Assembly (NCBI GenBank): GCA_964488555.1
Contig: CAZAUF010000004.1
Coordinates: 1-64,000, forward strand
Source: UBA2112 sp964488555
Lineage (GTDB): Bacteria; Patescibacteriota; Saccharimonadia; Saccharimonadales; Saccharimonadaceae
Length of the DNA stretch: 64,000 nucleotides
Reading direction: 5' to 3'
Shown here: positions 24,561 to 32,580 of the stretch, piece after piece
How positions within the stretch are numbered: the stretch's first letter is position 1
Layout of the letters: each line of letters opens with the position of its first letter
The notes under the pieces: model-generated
Database searches by the model: none
Seen by the model: the letters and a program-made list of their open reading frames with translations, nothing else
What the model was told of the DNA's origin: nothing
Program-made: the position numbers and the translations under genes

Positions 24561-25019
24561 TTAATTTCGCGGCTGCGCACCTAGTAGAAAATCTATCCAT
24601 TGCTGCAATGGGGACGGAGGTGTTGTTTTAACGGGAAGCATGCTTCCAGTCGTCTCCTCCGCCTTGTCCTGCGCGATGATCGCAGCAGAGTTTGGTGGCA
24701 GAATCAGCACCTTTTCTCCTGGCTCAGCCAGTCCCAACCGACGCTTTGCCTCAAGTGTTAGGTACTCACTGCTTTTGTAGTACCGCTGCTCAAACTGCAA
24801 GTTTTCCGTCTGTAGCTGTACAAGTGTGGCTTGACGTTTCTTGTCGTCAACTTCACGCTGTAGCTGGTAATTACGCTGAACAGCTTGGACAGACGACCAG
24901 GCCCAGCTCACGGCAATGAGTGCCGCAGCCGCCAGCACGATGTTGTTTATCGTGAGGTACTGATGTCGCGCGATATAGATGAAGCGTCTGATTTGTCTGT
25001 TTTGCATTGTTTCATTCAT
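24561..25019 (-). CDS. FtsB/DivIC-like septum formation initiator
   Basis: About 152 residues: short basic N-terminus, one TM helix (about 27-44 of this start), a coiled coil (VQRNYQLQREVDDKKRQATLVQLQTENL) and the EAKRRLGLAEPGEKVLIL motif characteristic of FtsB/DivIC, then a Pro-rich tail. It is expected at the division site outside the membrane. ATG 25019 or 25007 is preferred over 25100, whose extension would run into the divergent tRNA-Ile2 promoter. Confidence 0.85.
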   Translation of the reverse strand: MNETMQNRQIRRFIYIARHQYLTINNIVLAAAALIAVSWAWSSVQAVQRNYQLQREVDDKKRQATLVQLQTENLQFEQRYYKSSEYLTLEAKRRLGLAEPGEKVLILPPNSAAIIAQDKAEETTGSMLPVKTTPPSPLQQWIDFLLGAQPRN

Positions 25020-25067
25020 TATATCGTAATAGACTCCTATAGTGTAAAATGGAGTGCAGTACGGTCG

Positions 25068-25173
25068 TTTTATAACCTCTGGCATGGGGCTGTAGCTCAT
25101 CGGTTAGAGCAGGCGGCTCATAACCACTTGGTAGTAGGTTCGATTCCTACCAGCCCCACCAGAGGTTATAAAA
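25068..25173. repeat. 15-bp inverted repeat enclosing tRNA-Ile2
   Basis: TTTTATAACCTCTGG (25068-25082) and its exact complement CCAGAGGTTATAAAA (25159-25173) flank the tRNA and include its CCA end, so the primary transcript can form an extended stem below the acceptor helix. Confidence 0.9.
25086..25161 (+). tRNA. tRNA-Ile2 (CAT, lysidine type)
   Basis: Full cloverleaf GGGGCTG...CAGCCCC with encoded ACCA, D-arm GCTCATCGGTTAGAGC, loop CTCATAA, T-arm GTAGG-TTCGATT-CCTAC. The stretch GTTAGAGCAGGCGGCTCATAA closely matches E. coli tRNA-Ile2 (ileX), and TilS is encoded in this window, so the CAT anticodon is likely modified to read AUA. The anticodon stem GGCGG/CCACT has a C29-A41 mismatch. Confidence 0.85.
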
Positions 25174-25196
25174 TGAACGACAAATGAGTCATGTGT

Positions 25197-25751
25197 TTAT
25201 TTGAGTTTGGCCAGATGACGCAGACCGAGCAATACGAGTATTGCCATGATTGCCGCGCCCACGAAAGCAGCAATAGCGGCATAAAGTGCCAGCATGCCAA
25301 AGGTCCAATATGCATATCCGGCACTAAGCAACATACCGCGAAGTGTCTCACCCTGGAAAAGGGTTGCTTTCTGCGCTTGTAGCTTCTGGTTTGATGGATC
25401 CTTCATGGACTCAGCACTGACTTCGGCATATGTCTTGCCGTCAGCCATCTGCTCCAAATGCACCCCTATATAGTGATTGGCATACACGCGCGCCTGCTCG
25501 CCGTTCACCAGTTGCTGGCCAGCATACTGACTGATTGCCTCTTTATCTTTCTGTGGCAGCGACTCGAGTGCTTGACTGCCCCTTTCAGGGAAAAATATTT
25601 TTTGTGCGGAAAGTTCTGTCGTGACCATATTGGTCGCAAACTGATGTCCGTACCATGCCAACCCGCCGATAACGAGCAGTGCGGCGGTACTCGCACTACC
25701 GAGCAGTATAAATACTTTGTCTATCGCTCTTCTCTCTGTTTTTTTGCTCAT
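25197..25751 (-). CDS. Hypothetical two-TM membrane protein
   Basis: 184 residues: short basic start, TM1 (about 14-38), a hydrophilic outer domain of about 95 residues (includes SLPQKDKEAISQYAGQQLV and YAEVSAESMKDP), then two closely spaced hydrophobic stretches (about 130-145 and 150-178) and a basic tail RHLAKLK. No enzymatic motif. ATG 25751 (MSKKTERRAI) has AAAGG 6 nt upstream and is preferred over 25757. Gene convergent with tRNA-Ile2. Confidence 0.75.
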   Translation of the reverse strand: MSKKTERRAIDKVFILLGSASTAALLVIGGLAWYGHQFATNMVTTELSAQKIFFPERGSQALESLPQKDKEAISQYAGQQLVNGEQARVYANHYIGVHLEQMADGKTYAEVSAESMKDPSNQKLQAQKATLFQGETLRGMLLSAGYAYWTFGMLALYAAIAAFVGAAIMAILVLLGLRHLAKLK

Positions 25752-25909
25752 GCCCATCCTTTTTAAACGTTAACTCTATTGTCTCTATATTACGATACTT
25801 GGGTCATTTTTGGCGAAAACTATACTGCCTGGTGATTGCTACTTGCGTAGACGGCTGATTTGGTATATGGTTATACTCGTTTAGTACTTCGACAACGAGA
25901 GGAGCGGCC

Positions 25910-26274
25910 ATGACACGATCCCCCCGCGCCCCGGCTTACGACGAGCCGATCCAGTGGTCACCTGATAGTGTCACCGTAGAGCAAATACTCGCATACTGTG
26001 AGCGGGAGTACGCTCGAGTCAAAAAAATCGTTACGGAAAGGTTCGTCGCGCCATTTTGGCGAGAATTCACGGTAATCTGTGCAATGTAAACCATCGCGCC
26101 TATCCCGCAGAGATCAGTTACGCCACTGTTGCTCGCGATTTAACGCGACACCTCGACGATACGACGCCTGAAGGGGCAGTCAAAAAGGCAGGCTACCTGG
26201 CAGCCCTGAATTCGGAGTGGGACGCTCTGCGCTCCTACTTCGCGAAGAACTTCACAAAACCGGCCCTCGACTGA
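25910..26274 (+). CDS. Hypothetical gene with -1 frame break at an A7 run
   Basis: An ATG at 25910 with an excellent GAGAGGAG site opens a frame that ends after 59 codons. At GTC-AAAAAAA-T (26021-26027) a -1 shift would lead into an overlapping frame ending at 26274, giving a coherent basic helical protein of about 121 residues (VEQILAYCEREYARVKK, then NRYGKVRRAILARIHG, up to SYFAKNFTKPALD). A terminator follows directly. Either programmed slippage, a mutation or a homopolymer sequencing error explains it. No known family. Confidence 0.65.
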
Positions 26275-26287
26275 CCGCTAGGACAAT

Positions 26288-26318
26288 AAAGACCCCGCGT
26301 GTCAGTCGGGGTCTTTTG
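26288..26318 (+). terminator. Strong Rho-independent terminator
   Basis: 10-bp stem AAAGACCCCG/CGGGGTCTTT then TTGTTTTT; it serves the frame-broken gene and is usable from the opposite strand by the 102-aa gene. Confidence 0.9.
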
Positions 26319-26328
26319 TTTTTGCAGG

Positions 26329-26637
26329 TTACCTTCGTTTGCTCTTTACTCGTTGAATCGCTTCGGCAATGCTCATAATACCCATGGCATCCAACCGGTC
26401 GACCTCGGCCTCTTCCTCTGGAGTCAGCTCGTCACTCTCTTCCTGAGGCAAGGCTGCGGAGATATCTATACCACGCGCTGCGAGCATGGCAAGCTTACGA
26501 CCCAATGCGACTTTGGATTTTATGCGTTCTTCCGTGGCTCCAAGCGCGCGCAGTTTGTCTGCTTCGGCCCTGGCCTCATGAAGTGTGTCCATAACCTCTG
26601 GAGGTATATTGCTGGTATCGCGAGGTATTTCGATCAT
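26329..26637 (-). CDS. Hypothetical helical protein, 102 aa
   Basis: Charged, Ala/Glu-rich and fully helical looking (PEVMDTLHEARAEADKLRAL, LTPEEEAEVDRLDAMGIM), no TM. No family recognised. A TATAAT hexamer lies 8 nt before the ATG and there is no Shine-Dalgarno site, so a leaderless or near-leaderless transcript is likely. Likely a separate unit from the small gene upstream. Confidence 0.7.
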   Translation of the reverse strand: MIEIPRDTSNIPPEVMDTLHEARAEADKLRALGATEERIKSKVALGRKLAMLAARGIDISAALPQEESDELTPEEEAEVDRLDAMGIMSIAEAIQRVKSKRR

Positions 26638-26670
26638 ATATGTCTATTATACCATAAGAATTATAATATA

Positions 26671-26850
26671 TCAAGTGTCTTCGTCCGCTTCTCGAATCAT
26701 TCCCAGCTCTCGCAGCGTTTCTTGAACTGGTTTTCGCGCAAGTTTACCCGCAGGGTGACGCTGGCGTGCCGCCATGTACTCACTCGTGGGGAACTTCACC
26801 AGATTATCCTCTTCGCGCTCTTCCGGTGGTGACGGAGTCTCTCTGTCCAT
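26671..26850 (-). CDS. Small hypothetical protein, 59 aa
   Basis: Starts MDRETPSPPEEREEDNLV and ends LGMIREADEDT; hydrophilic with a basic centre (RQRHPAGKLARKP). Start 26850 is chosen because TATAAT ends exactly 6 nt upstream (leaderless pattern); an upstream in-frame codon at 26883 would place the promoter inside the gene. No known family. Confidence 0.6.
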   Translation of the reverse strand: MDRETPSPPEEREEDNLVKFPTSEYMAARQRHPAGKLARKPVQETLRELGMIREADEDT

Positions 26851-26885
26851 GGTTCTATTATACCGCGAAATGACCAGTACCAAAA

Positions 26886-26921
26886 AGCTCCGCGGAGCGA
26901 TTTGCGTATCCCCGCGGAGCT
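26886..26921 (-). terminator. Terminator hairpin
   Basis: 10-bp stem AGCTCCGCGG/CCGCGGAGCT followed on the minus strand by TTTTTGG. Confidence 0.8.
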
Positions 26922-27013
26922 GATTGACACCTGTTTGTTTGACTTCAGTCTACCATCAGCACGATTACGCTGCAATAGTTTATCCACAGACCGACAGGAT
27001 AAAATTAACAACA

Positions 27014-27038
27014 AACCGCCCCTGTTATGGGGGCGGTT
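27014..27038 (-). terminator. Terminator of the 68-aa gene
   Basis: AACCGCCCC/GGGGCGGTT stem 20 nt downstream of the gene at 27059, followed by TGTTGTTAATTTT. Confidence 0.8.
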
Positions 27039-27058
27039 CATCGTATACCGATTAGGTA

Positions 27059-27265
27059 TTATTTTTTCTTTGAGATGGTTAGGAAACCGTTGCGTGGGTT
27101 TTCCTTGACAACACGATCTTCTGGAAGATCAGTTGGCTCACCCTTGTCGTTCTTCTCAACCTTGGCAAAGAAATAAATGGTCTGTGGTTTGCCACCGCGC
27201 AAGGTAACGGTAGTCTTGTGCAGGTAGTAGGTGACACCCTTTGAGTTAGTGTGTTTGTAAGCCAT
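27059..27265 (-). CDS. Conserved small hypothetical protein (68 aa)
   Basis: Beta-rich small protein starting MAYKHTNSKGVTYYLHK and containing GGKPQTIYFFAK and a Lys-rich end. The sequence pattern is one I associate with short CPR proteins of unknown role, but no function is known to me. AAAGGAGGT about 9 nt upstream fixes the ATG. It is monocistronic, with two hairpins downstream. Confidence 0.8.
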   Translation of the reverse strand: MAYKHTNSKGVTYYLHKTTVTLRGGKPQTIYFFAKVEKNDKGEPTDLPEDRVVKENPRNGFLTISKKK

Positions 27266-27333
27266 TGGTCTTATACCTCCTTTAGTGCTATACAGTAGTC
27301 AGATTACCGTGACCTGATAGCACTTGTCAACAC

Positions 27334-27963
27334 TTATGGCTCTCTGTTGCGCATTTTAAGTAGCATTCGTAGGACCATCAGCCCTATCAGACGGGCAAAA
27401 ATCATAAGCAAGATCAGGAGAAATACCAGTACTGAGAGGCCAGCGAAATCGGGTGACCATAGGGGCGAAACAAAACTATATCGATAGGCATCGGCTTTGG
27501 GCAGATTAACCGCGGACGCTGGGTCATCAGCAGGCGTGTACTGTGCCAGATAGTCCACCGTACACTGTAAATACGCTTGAGAATAGTGGGTAAACTTTGG
27601 TGCGCAGACTTCTTGTGCCTTCTTGTAAATGTTGCCGTTTGGATTGCCGACGCTGCTGGCACTGTCGATAGCACGCTGGCTATCACGTCGATATTGATTT
27701 TCCAGGTAGATCGATCCCATGTCAGCATTCATATGTGAAGATACGTATCGTTGTAAAGCAAACAACCTTGCCTTGATTGCTTCGGTATCTCCTGTCTTGT
27801 CTGCCTGTAGAACTGCGTCGCGTCGCTGTGACATGCCGACACTGTTGAGACGCAGGAACGTCGCTGCGATAAATCCGACCAATACCAGCAAAACGACTAG
27901 CTGCCACGTCTTGACGTGCTGCAGTCGCCTGATATTGCGTCGAACCTGTCGTTTATCTGCCAC
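27334..27963 (-). CDS. Hypothetical two-TM protein with outer domain
   Basis: 209 residues: basic N-terminus (DKRQVRRNIRRLQHVK), TM1 (about 20-40), an outer domain of about 125 residues with two cysteines (EVCAPKF, LQCTVDY), TM2 (about 172-195) and a basic end. No known domain. GTG start 27963 with a GGTGGGA site upstream. Its promoter region faces the divergent murC gene. Confidence 0.75.
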   Translation of the reverse strand: MADKRQVRRNIRRLQHVKTWQLVVLLVLVGFIAATFLRLNSVGMSQRRDAVLQADKTGDTEAIKARLFALQRYVSSHMNADMGSIYLENQYRRDSQRAIDSASSVGNPNGNIYKKAQEVCAPKFTHYSQAYLQCTVDYLAQYTPADDPASAVNLPKADAYRYSFVSPLWSPDFAGLSVLVFLLILLMIFARLIGLMVLRMLLKMRNREP

Positions 27964-28039
27964 TGGAGTTGTCCCACCGCTTTATTGCTGGTTTTAGTAT
28001 AGCACGCAGCAGCTTTACCAGATAAGGTATACTGTTCAT

Positions 28040-29284
28040 ATGACTATCTATTTCTGCGGTATCGGCGGCGTCGGGCTGGGTCCTTTAGCCGAAATTGCAT
28101 TGGATACTGGCTACAGCATCCGAGGGTCGGATCGTGCAGAAAGTCTCATGGCACAACGCTTAGAAAAACGTGGTGTAATGATTGACTATAAACAAGATGG
28201 AGTTTTTCTGAAGGAAACGCACGCTGAGCAGCCCATCGATATGCTCGTGTACTCTGCGGGCATTCCCGACGACAATCCAGAGCTGGTTGCGGCCAAGGAG
28301 CTAGGTATCACGCTCGCTAAACGTGACGCACTGCTCGCGCGTATTATCGAGGAAAAGAATCTGGAGTTGATCGCTATCGCTGGTACTCATGGCAAAACAA
28401 CCACGACAGCCATGGTGGTATGGGCATTGATGCAGCTAGGTGTTCCGGTGAGCTATTCGGTCGGAACGACGATGTCGTTCGGACCAAGCGGTGCTTTCGA
28501 TCCGGCGAGTCGATACTTTGTATACGAATGTGACGAATTCGACCGTAACTTCCTAGAGTTTCACCCGAAGCTGGCTATCATCACCGCCATGGACTTTGAC
28601 CACCCCGACACATTCGGCAGTCCCGAAAACTACGTCGCGGCATTTCGTGAATTCATGTCTCAAAGCGCGCACAGCGTGTTGTGGCAAAGCGACAGCAACC
28701 TGCTTGGCCACGCGCCTGACGCATGGGTACTTGGCGAACACGACGTCGTCAATGTCACGCTTGCAGGTGAACACAACCGGCGCAATGCCAGTCTGGTCGT
28801 CAAAGCACTGGAGCGTTTGGGCGTAATGGGAGATGCTATCGACGCGTTGAACCGCTTCCCCGGTGTTGATCGCCGTTTTGAAAAAATCGATACCAACCTG
28901 TACAGTGACTACGGTCACCACCCTGCCGAAATCGCAGCGACGCTGCAGCTGGCACGTGAACTAAGCGACGATGTGGTTCTGGTCTATCAACCGCACCAAA
29001 ATGTCCGTCAGCACGAATTCCGCACTCAGTACACTGATTGTTTCGAAGATGCCACCGATGTCTACTGGCTACCTACCTATCTGACTCGTGAAGACCCTTC
29101 GCTCATGGTGTTAAAGCCCGAGGAGCTCATAGAAAACATCAGCAATCACGACGCCGTCCATATCGCCGACCTCAATGATGAACTGTGGGAAAACATCCAG
29201 CATGCACGCAAGCGCGGCGCGTTAGTACTATGCATGGGTGCGGGCTCCATAGACGACTGGATTCGCAAAAAAGCGGCCGTCTAG
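28040..29284 (+). CDS. murC: UDP-N-acetylmuramate-L-alanine ligase (MurC)-type Mur ligase
   Basis: Adds the first amino acid to the peptidoglycan precursor in the cytoplasm. The N-terminal GIGGVGLGPLA nucleotide motif, P-loop AGTHGKTTTTAMV, FVYECDEFDRNFL, and YSDYGHHPAEIAATL are the MurC/Mpl pattern. 414 residues, somewhat shorter than the usual 450, so a muropeptide ligase (Mpl) is a possible alternative. TATACT ends 6 nt before the ATG (leaderless). The stop overlaps the convergent Nudix gene by 4 bp. Confidence 0.9.
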   Translation: MTIYFCGIGGVGLGPLAEIALDTGYSIRGSDRAESLMAQRLEKRGVMIDYKQDGVFLKETHAEQPIDMLVYSAGIPDDNPELVAAKELGITLAKRDALLARIIEEKNLELIAIAGTHGKTTTTAMVVWALMQLGVPVSYSVGTTMSFGPSGAFDPASRYFVYECDEFDRNFLEFHPKLAIITAMDFDHPDTFGSPENYVAAFREFMSQSAHSVLWQSDSNLLGHAPDAWVLGEHDVVNVTLAGEHNRRNASLVVKALERLGVMGDAIDALNRFPGVDRRFEKIDTNLYSDYGHHPAEIAATLQLARELSDDVVLVYQPHQNVRQHEFRTQYTDCFEDATDVYWLPTYLTREDPSLMVLKPEELIENISNHDAVHIADLNDELWENIQHARKRGALVLCMGAGSIDDWIRKKAAV

Positions 29285-29958
29285 TCAGTCCACGTCGCTT
29301 CAAACTCTTCGAAAAAGAACGGGTCTCGGAAAAATGTCCGAGCGATGATTTCTGATATGCCCGGTGCGAGTGTCATCTTGTGTAATTTGTGCGGTTGCAC
29401 CCACACGGTTTGTTCGTCACTGGCAATGTCATCACGATAAAACGTAAACACATGCACGAGCGTCACTGTCATGATGGTATCGTCATGACGCACGCGTACA
29501 TAGCAATCACCGGCGTGAGTCATGTCTTGATTTTTCACCCCAAGCTTTTCATGCGCCTCACGCTGAGCCGCCGCGATCAATGACTTGTCGTCATTGTGTA
29601 GCTTGCCGTTTGGTAATGTCCACATGTCGATATATGGCTGCTTGGTACGCCGCTGCAACAAAACGTCACCATCAGAGTTCTGTATGACAAGCATGGTTAC
29701 GATTTTTGGTTGTTGACGCACGAACATCTTATCCGCATTGAGCCGATCGGCGTAAATTAACCCTGTCGCATCAAGCGTGTAACCCTTGTCCGACTTTTTC
29801 ACGAGACCGCTCTTGAGTAGTTGCGTCAGATGATAGCTATAGAGGTTTGTGTCTGTCCGTGGCGGCCGCATATCACGAAACCGAGCCGTTTTTTGCCGCA
29901 GCAAAACGCTCAAAATGTGTTTCTGAATGTGGTGTTTTATGTCTGGATGCTCAATCAT
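29281..29958 (-). CDS. Winged-helix/Nudix fusion protein
   Basis: 225 residues: an N-terminal winged helix (about 1-70: RFRDMRPPRTDTNLYSYHLTQ, LVKKSDKGYTLDATG) followed by a Nudix hydrolase domain. The Nudix box reads GKLHNDDKSLIAAAQREAHEKLGV, i.e. GX5D...REXXEKXG: the first Glu is Asp and the second Glu of the EE pair is Lys, so catalysis may be reduced. It could be a nucleotide-responsive regulator, similar in idea to NrtR but with reversed domain order. Confidence 0.82.
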   Translation of the reverse strand: MIEHPDIKHHIQKHILSVLLRQKTARFRDMRPPRTDTNLYSYHLTQLLKSGLVKKSDKGYTLDATGLIYADRLNADKMFVRQQPKIVTMLVIQNSDGDVLLQRRTKQPYIDMWTLPNGKLHNDDKSLIAAAQREAHEKLGVKNQDMTHAGDCYVRVRHDDTIMTVTLVHVFTFYRDDIASDEQTVWVQPHKLHKMTLAPGISEIIARTFFRDPFFFEEFEATWTD

Positions 29959-30051
29959 ATTTGAGTCAAAATATACTTTCTATACACAATAATTGTACTA
30001 CTTTATTATGAATATATCATCTGTTATTTACATTACACAGGAGGAAATAGT

Positions 30052-31215
30052 TTGACTGAAAAAAATACAGTACAGAAAAATCTTGAGCAAAATCGTCGCC
30101 GTCTGTCAGAGGAAGAACGAGCCGCGTTCATAGACTCGGTGAAAGCGCTGCTCATGCCCATAAGACTCGATAGATACAAGCCTATGCCCGTCCCAATATC
30201 CTCAACGCTCAGGGGTACTGATTTTCAGCACGAAATAATACCGGAACAGACTTCGTCGTCATATCTTATTAATGACGATGTCGAGGCAACGCTTAGGTCT
30301 ATCCCCAAAGATCTGAGCGACATCTTCAATCCTTCGTCTGATCCCGAAATCGTCGCCACCATACAGGAACAGTTGCGACGATCGCCATACGCGGAATTTT
30401 CAGCGCTTCATTTCCCCGGTGGCACAGAGGGCAGGGAGATAACGGTACAATCAGACAATCCATACCTTAACCCGCTTATTCATCATGCTGCCCGTTTCGG
30501 ATATCGCACGTCGGATCATACATATAGCGCCCGCTATTGGCTCAACATCGAAAGCAAGCCAATTCCGCAGCTACGTGAGGTAACGCCAACTTTCCTGAGA
30601 GCCTATCGCATAGGTCAAAGAACCATGGTCAGCGCCTACGACAGCTTCAATGAAATTCTGACAGCCTGGCGGCCGATCGAAAGCCTTTCGCTGAACTATT
30701 CCGAACAAAGAGACGCCAACGCGCCAACTGACCCGGAAAAACTATTTGATATTTCGGTACACCAGCCCCAGATTAGCTTTGAAAGTGCGCAGGTAGACCC
30801 TTTAATCGCGGCTCTTGAGAGGCAAAGAGAGGAATCAAAGCAACCCAACTTCCCTGTTTTTCCAGAGTTTGAAAATTGCCGATTCGGCCCAAAAACCGTT
30901 CTGTACCGAAAAATCGGCACAAAAAGCCTGCAAGAACTCGTTGTGCCAGTCCAGTACGGCTGGGACGAAGTAGATGTCAGCGCAAATCACAATAAAGTTA
31001 TCAAACCGGACGCTATAGTGGAACATGCCGGAACAGTCTGGATACAGGACAACGAACTAGATATAGAAGTACCCTATCGACGCGACAGCACAATAAAAAA
31101 GCATCGTTCAACGCTTGATTCGGATCTGAAGCTGCACTTGGAGCCAGGGCTTACAAATCGGGATGACAGATTCATCCAGTGGGTGCCGGTTGGAATCGGC
31201 GATGGGCATCCATAA
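30052..31215 (+). CDS. Unrecognised 387-aa protein
   Basis: Soluble protein with no TM and no motif I recognise; it has a charged N-terminus (EEERAAFIDSVKALL), a region RYWLNIESKPIPQL, and a beta-rich C-terminal part with QYGWDEVDVSANHNK and WVPVGIGDGHP. The TTG start has a strong CAGGAGG site 9 nt upstream. It is followed by a 46-aa gene with its own AAGGAG site, so an operon is likely. Probably lineage- or element-specific. Confidence 0.75.
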   Translation: MTEKNTVQKNLEQNRRRLSEEERAAFIDSVKALLMPIRLDRYKPMPVPISSTLRGTDFQHEIIPEQTSSSYLINDDVEATLRSIPKDLSDIFNPSSDPEIVATIQEQLRRSPYAEFSALHFPGGTEGREITVQSDNPYLNPLIHHAARFGYRTSDHTYSARYWLNIESKPIPQLREVTPTFLRAYRIGQRTMVSAYDSFNEILTAWRPIESLSLNYSEQRDANAPTDPEKLFDISVHQPQISFESAQVDPLIAALERQREESKQPNFPVFPEFENCRFGPKTVLYRKIGTKSLQELVVPVQYGWDEVDVSANHNKVIKPDAIVEHAGTVWIQDNELDIEVPYRRDSTIKKHRSTLDSDLKLHLEPGLTNRDDRFIQWVPVGIGDGHP

Positions 31216-31234
31216 ATTAAAAAGGAGTTGAAGA

Positions 31235-31375
31235 ATGGAAAAAAGAATCGGTAAGAATCAAAAAATAGATAGTGAACCAATTTACCCTGACGTAGCTGGT
31301 AATGCCGCCACGGTTCCTATGGCCGGATTAGAAAAATTTTTAGAAGCGAAGAAGAACGATACAAAGCCGCCATAA
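31235..31375 (+). CDS. Small hypothetical protein, 46 aa
   Basis: ATG 31235 with AAAAAGGAG 8 nt upstream, 19 nt after the stop of the 387-aa gene. Reads MEKRIGKNQKIDSEP to FLEAKKNDTKPP. It may be the 5' part of a broken longer gene, since an open frame without a start continues in the -1 phase to 31515. Confidence 0.65.
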   Translation: MEKRIGKNQKIDSEPIYPDVAGNAATVPMAGLEKFLEAKKNDTKPP

Positions 31376-31515
31376 CAATATGTAAAGAAATTGTTGCGGA
31401 GAACCACGAGCTTGTTTATGAGCCCGCTATACTTGCAGAAGAGATACGTAATCGTGCACAAGTTGAGAGCGTTATCGGAATATTAGTTGTTCTTGCAGTT
31501 GCCGAGTACAAGTAG
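31349..31515 (+). pseudogene. Open frame without a start, probable frameshifted 3' part
   Basis: In the -1 phase relative to the 46-aa gene the DNA encodes EEERYKAAITICKEIVAEN through VESVIGILVVLAVAEYK and a stop. No ATG, GTG or TTG with a ribosome site is seen. Joined to the preceding frame it would make about 100 residues, which suggests an ancestral single gene now disrupted. Confidence 0.5.
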
Positions 31516-31536
31516 AAATCGACATCAATAATTTTT

Positions 31537-31576
31537 CTCGTCTTCCACCGTCGATGATTCGACGACAAAAGACGAG
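31537..31576. repeat. Inverted repeat after the small-gene pair
   Basis: CTCGTCTT ... AAGACGAG with a 24-nt interior that holds a TCG/CGA inner pairing. No T-run on either side, so it is recorded as a repeat. Confidence 0.6.
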
Positions 31577-31609
31577 GACAGAAGGGGTGAACCTGCCGCC
31601 TCGTTGCAA

Positions 31610-32062
31610 TTAGCGCGTGAACGTCACGTGAAACCAAAGTGACCCGTTCGGTCGCACATCCGATTGTATGGCGTGCGCCCCGCGGTGACGAAGATGCTCC
31701 AATACATGATTTTGTAGCAACTCCATATCCTCACCGATACTCTTGTTCACGACAGGAAGCACCATGTTTGCTATCGTGATAGAGGAACGACACGCTTCGG
31801 ATAGTCTCTCTTTGAGGAGCTTCGTAAGTGCAGTGAGCTCGCACATCTCGTCGTCGCTCAGGTCTTCTGGATCTTCCAGATATCGCGACATGAGATTTAA
31901 TGCCCTCATGATATCCGGAGATGCATTCATCACGACATTGAGTCGTTTACTCGCCGCTTCATGCAGAAGCTCCTCGAATTGCCACGCCACGTTCCTGGCC
32001 ATGCATTTCATCGATTCGTTCTGCTCTCTTTGCCGTCGCTCGGCTAGCCATTGCGTAAACAT
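31610..32062 (-). CDS. Hypothetical helical protein, 150 aa
   Basis: All-helical, no TM; segments ARNVAWQFEELLHEAASKRL and ALTKLLKERLSEACRSSI alternate with acidic EDPEDLSDDEMCEL. No family. It lies 9 nt downstream of the 156-aa gene on the same strand, and the two probably form an operon. Confidence 0.7.
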   Translation of the reverse strand: MFTQWLAERRQREQNESMKCMARNVAWQFEELLHEAASKRLNVVMNASPDIMRALNLMSRYLEDPEDLSDDEMCELTALTKLLKERLSEACRSSITIANMVLPVVNKSIGEDMELLQNHVLEHLRHRGAHAIQSDVRPNGSLWFHVTFTR

Positions 32063-32071
32063 TTCCTATAC

Positions 32072-32542
32072 CTACTTCTTTTTGAATGTGATTTCCACGT
32101 AGCATTGATTCGTGTTGAATCGCGTACGCTTACGGATGCAGATGTCAATCCGCGTTGGTTCAAAATTCCATTCCTGCAATTCGCGACGAATTGCCCACTT
32201 GTCGATCGGACCATTGCCGACCGTGTTTCGATAGTAGCTAGGAATCGGCACTATCAGCTTCTGTTTGGCTAGATAGCTTGCCATAGCAACTGGCTTGTCG
32301 TCGAGAGTGCCAGGCACTAAGCTGTAGCTGATTGCAGCCGCCACCCGTGCGATCTCGCTCTTGAGCATAGCCAAGCTGCCAGCATCCTGCGCGGCTCGTG
32401 CTTTCTCTGCGAAAGCAATGTGTCCATTGCCGACGGTGTCGTGCGGCTGGCGGAACAACGTATTGTCAGACAAGACATACGTCATATCATTCACCTCTTC
32501 TGTCAAAAAACGGATCTTCCACCATGGATGATCGTTAGACAT
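32072..32542 (-). CDS. Hypothetical protein, 156 aa
   Basis: Mixed alpha/beta protein starting MSNDHPWWKIRFLTEEV, with a helical middle (KARAAQDAGSLAMLKSEIARV) and a Lys-rich end. No recognised domain. The start lacks a clear ribosome site; a downstream in-frame ATG (MTYVLSD) is an alternative. First gene of a probable pair with the 150-aa protein. Confidence 0.7.
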   Translation of the reverse strand: MSNDHPWWKIRFLTEEVNDMTYVLSDNTLFRQPHDTVGNGHIAFAEKARAAQDAGSLAMLKSEIARVAAAISYSLVPGTLDDKPVAMASYLAKQKLIVPIPSYYRNTVGNGPIDKWAIRRELQEWNFEPTRIDICIRKRTRFNTNQCYVEITFKKK

Positions 32543-32580
32543 AGTAAACCGTGAAAGCTGTCAGTATGCAAGCATAGGCT

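Noticed and set aside
31537..31576. Inverted repeat as a Rho-independent terminator
   Set aside because: No T-run follows on either strand.
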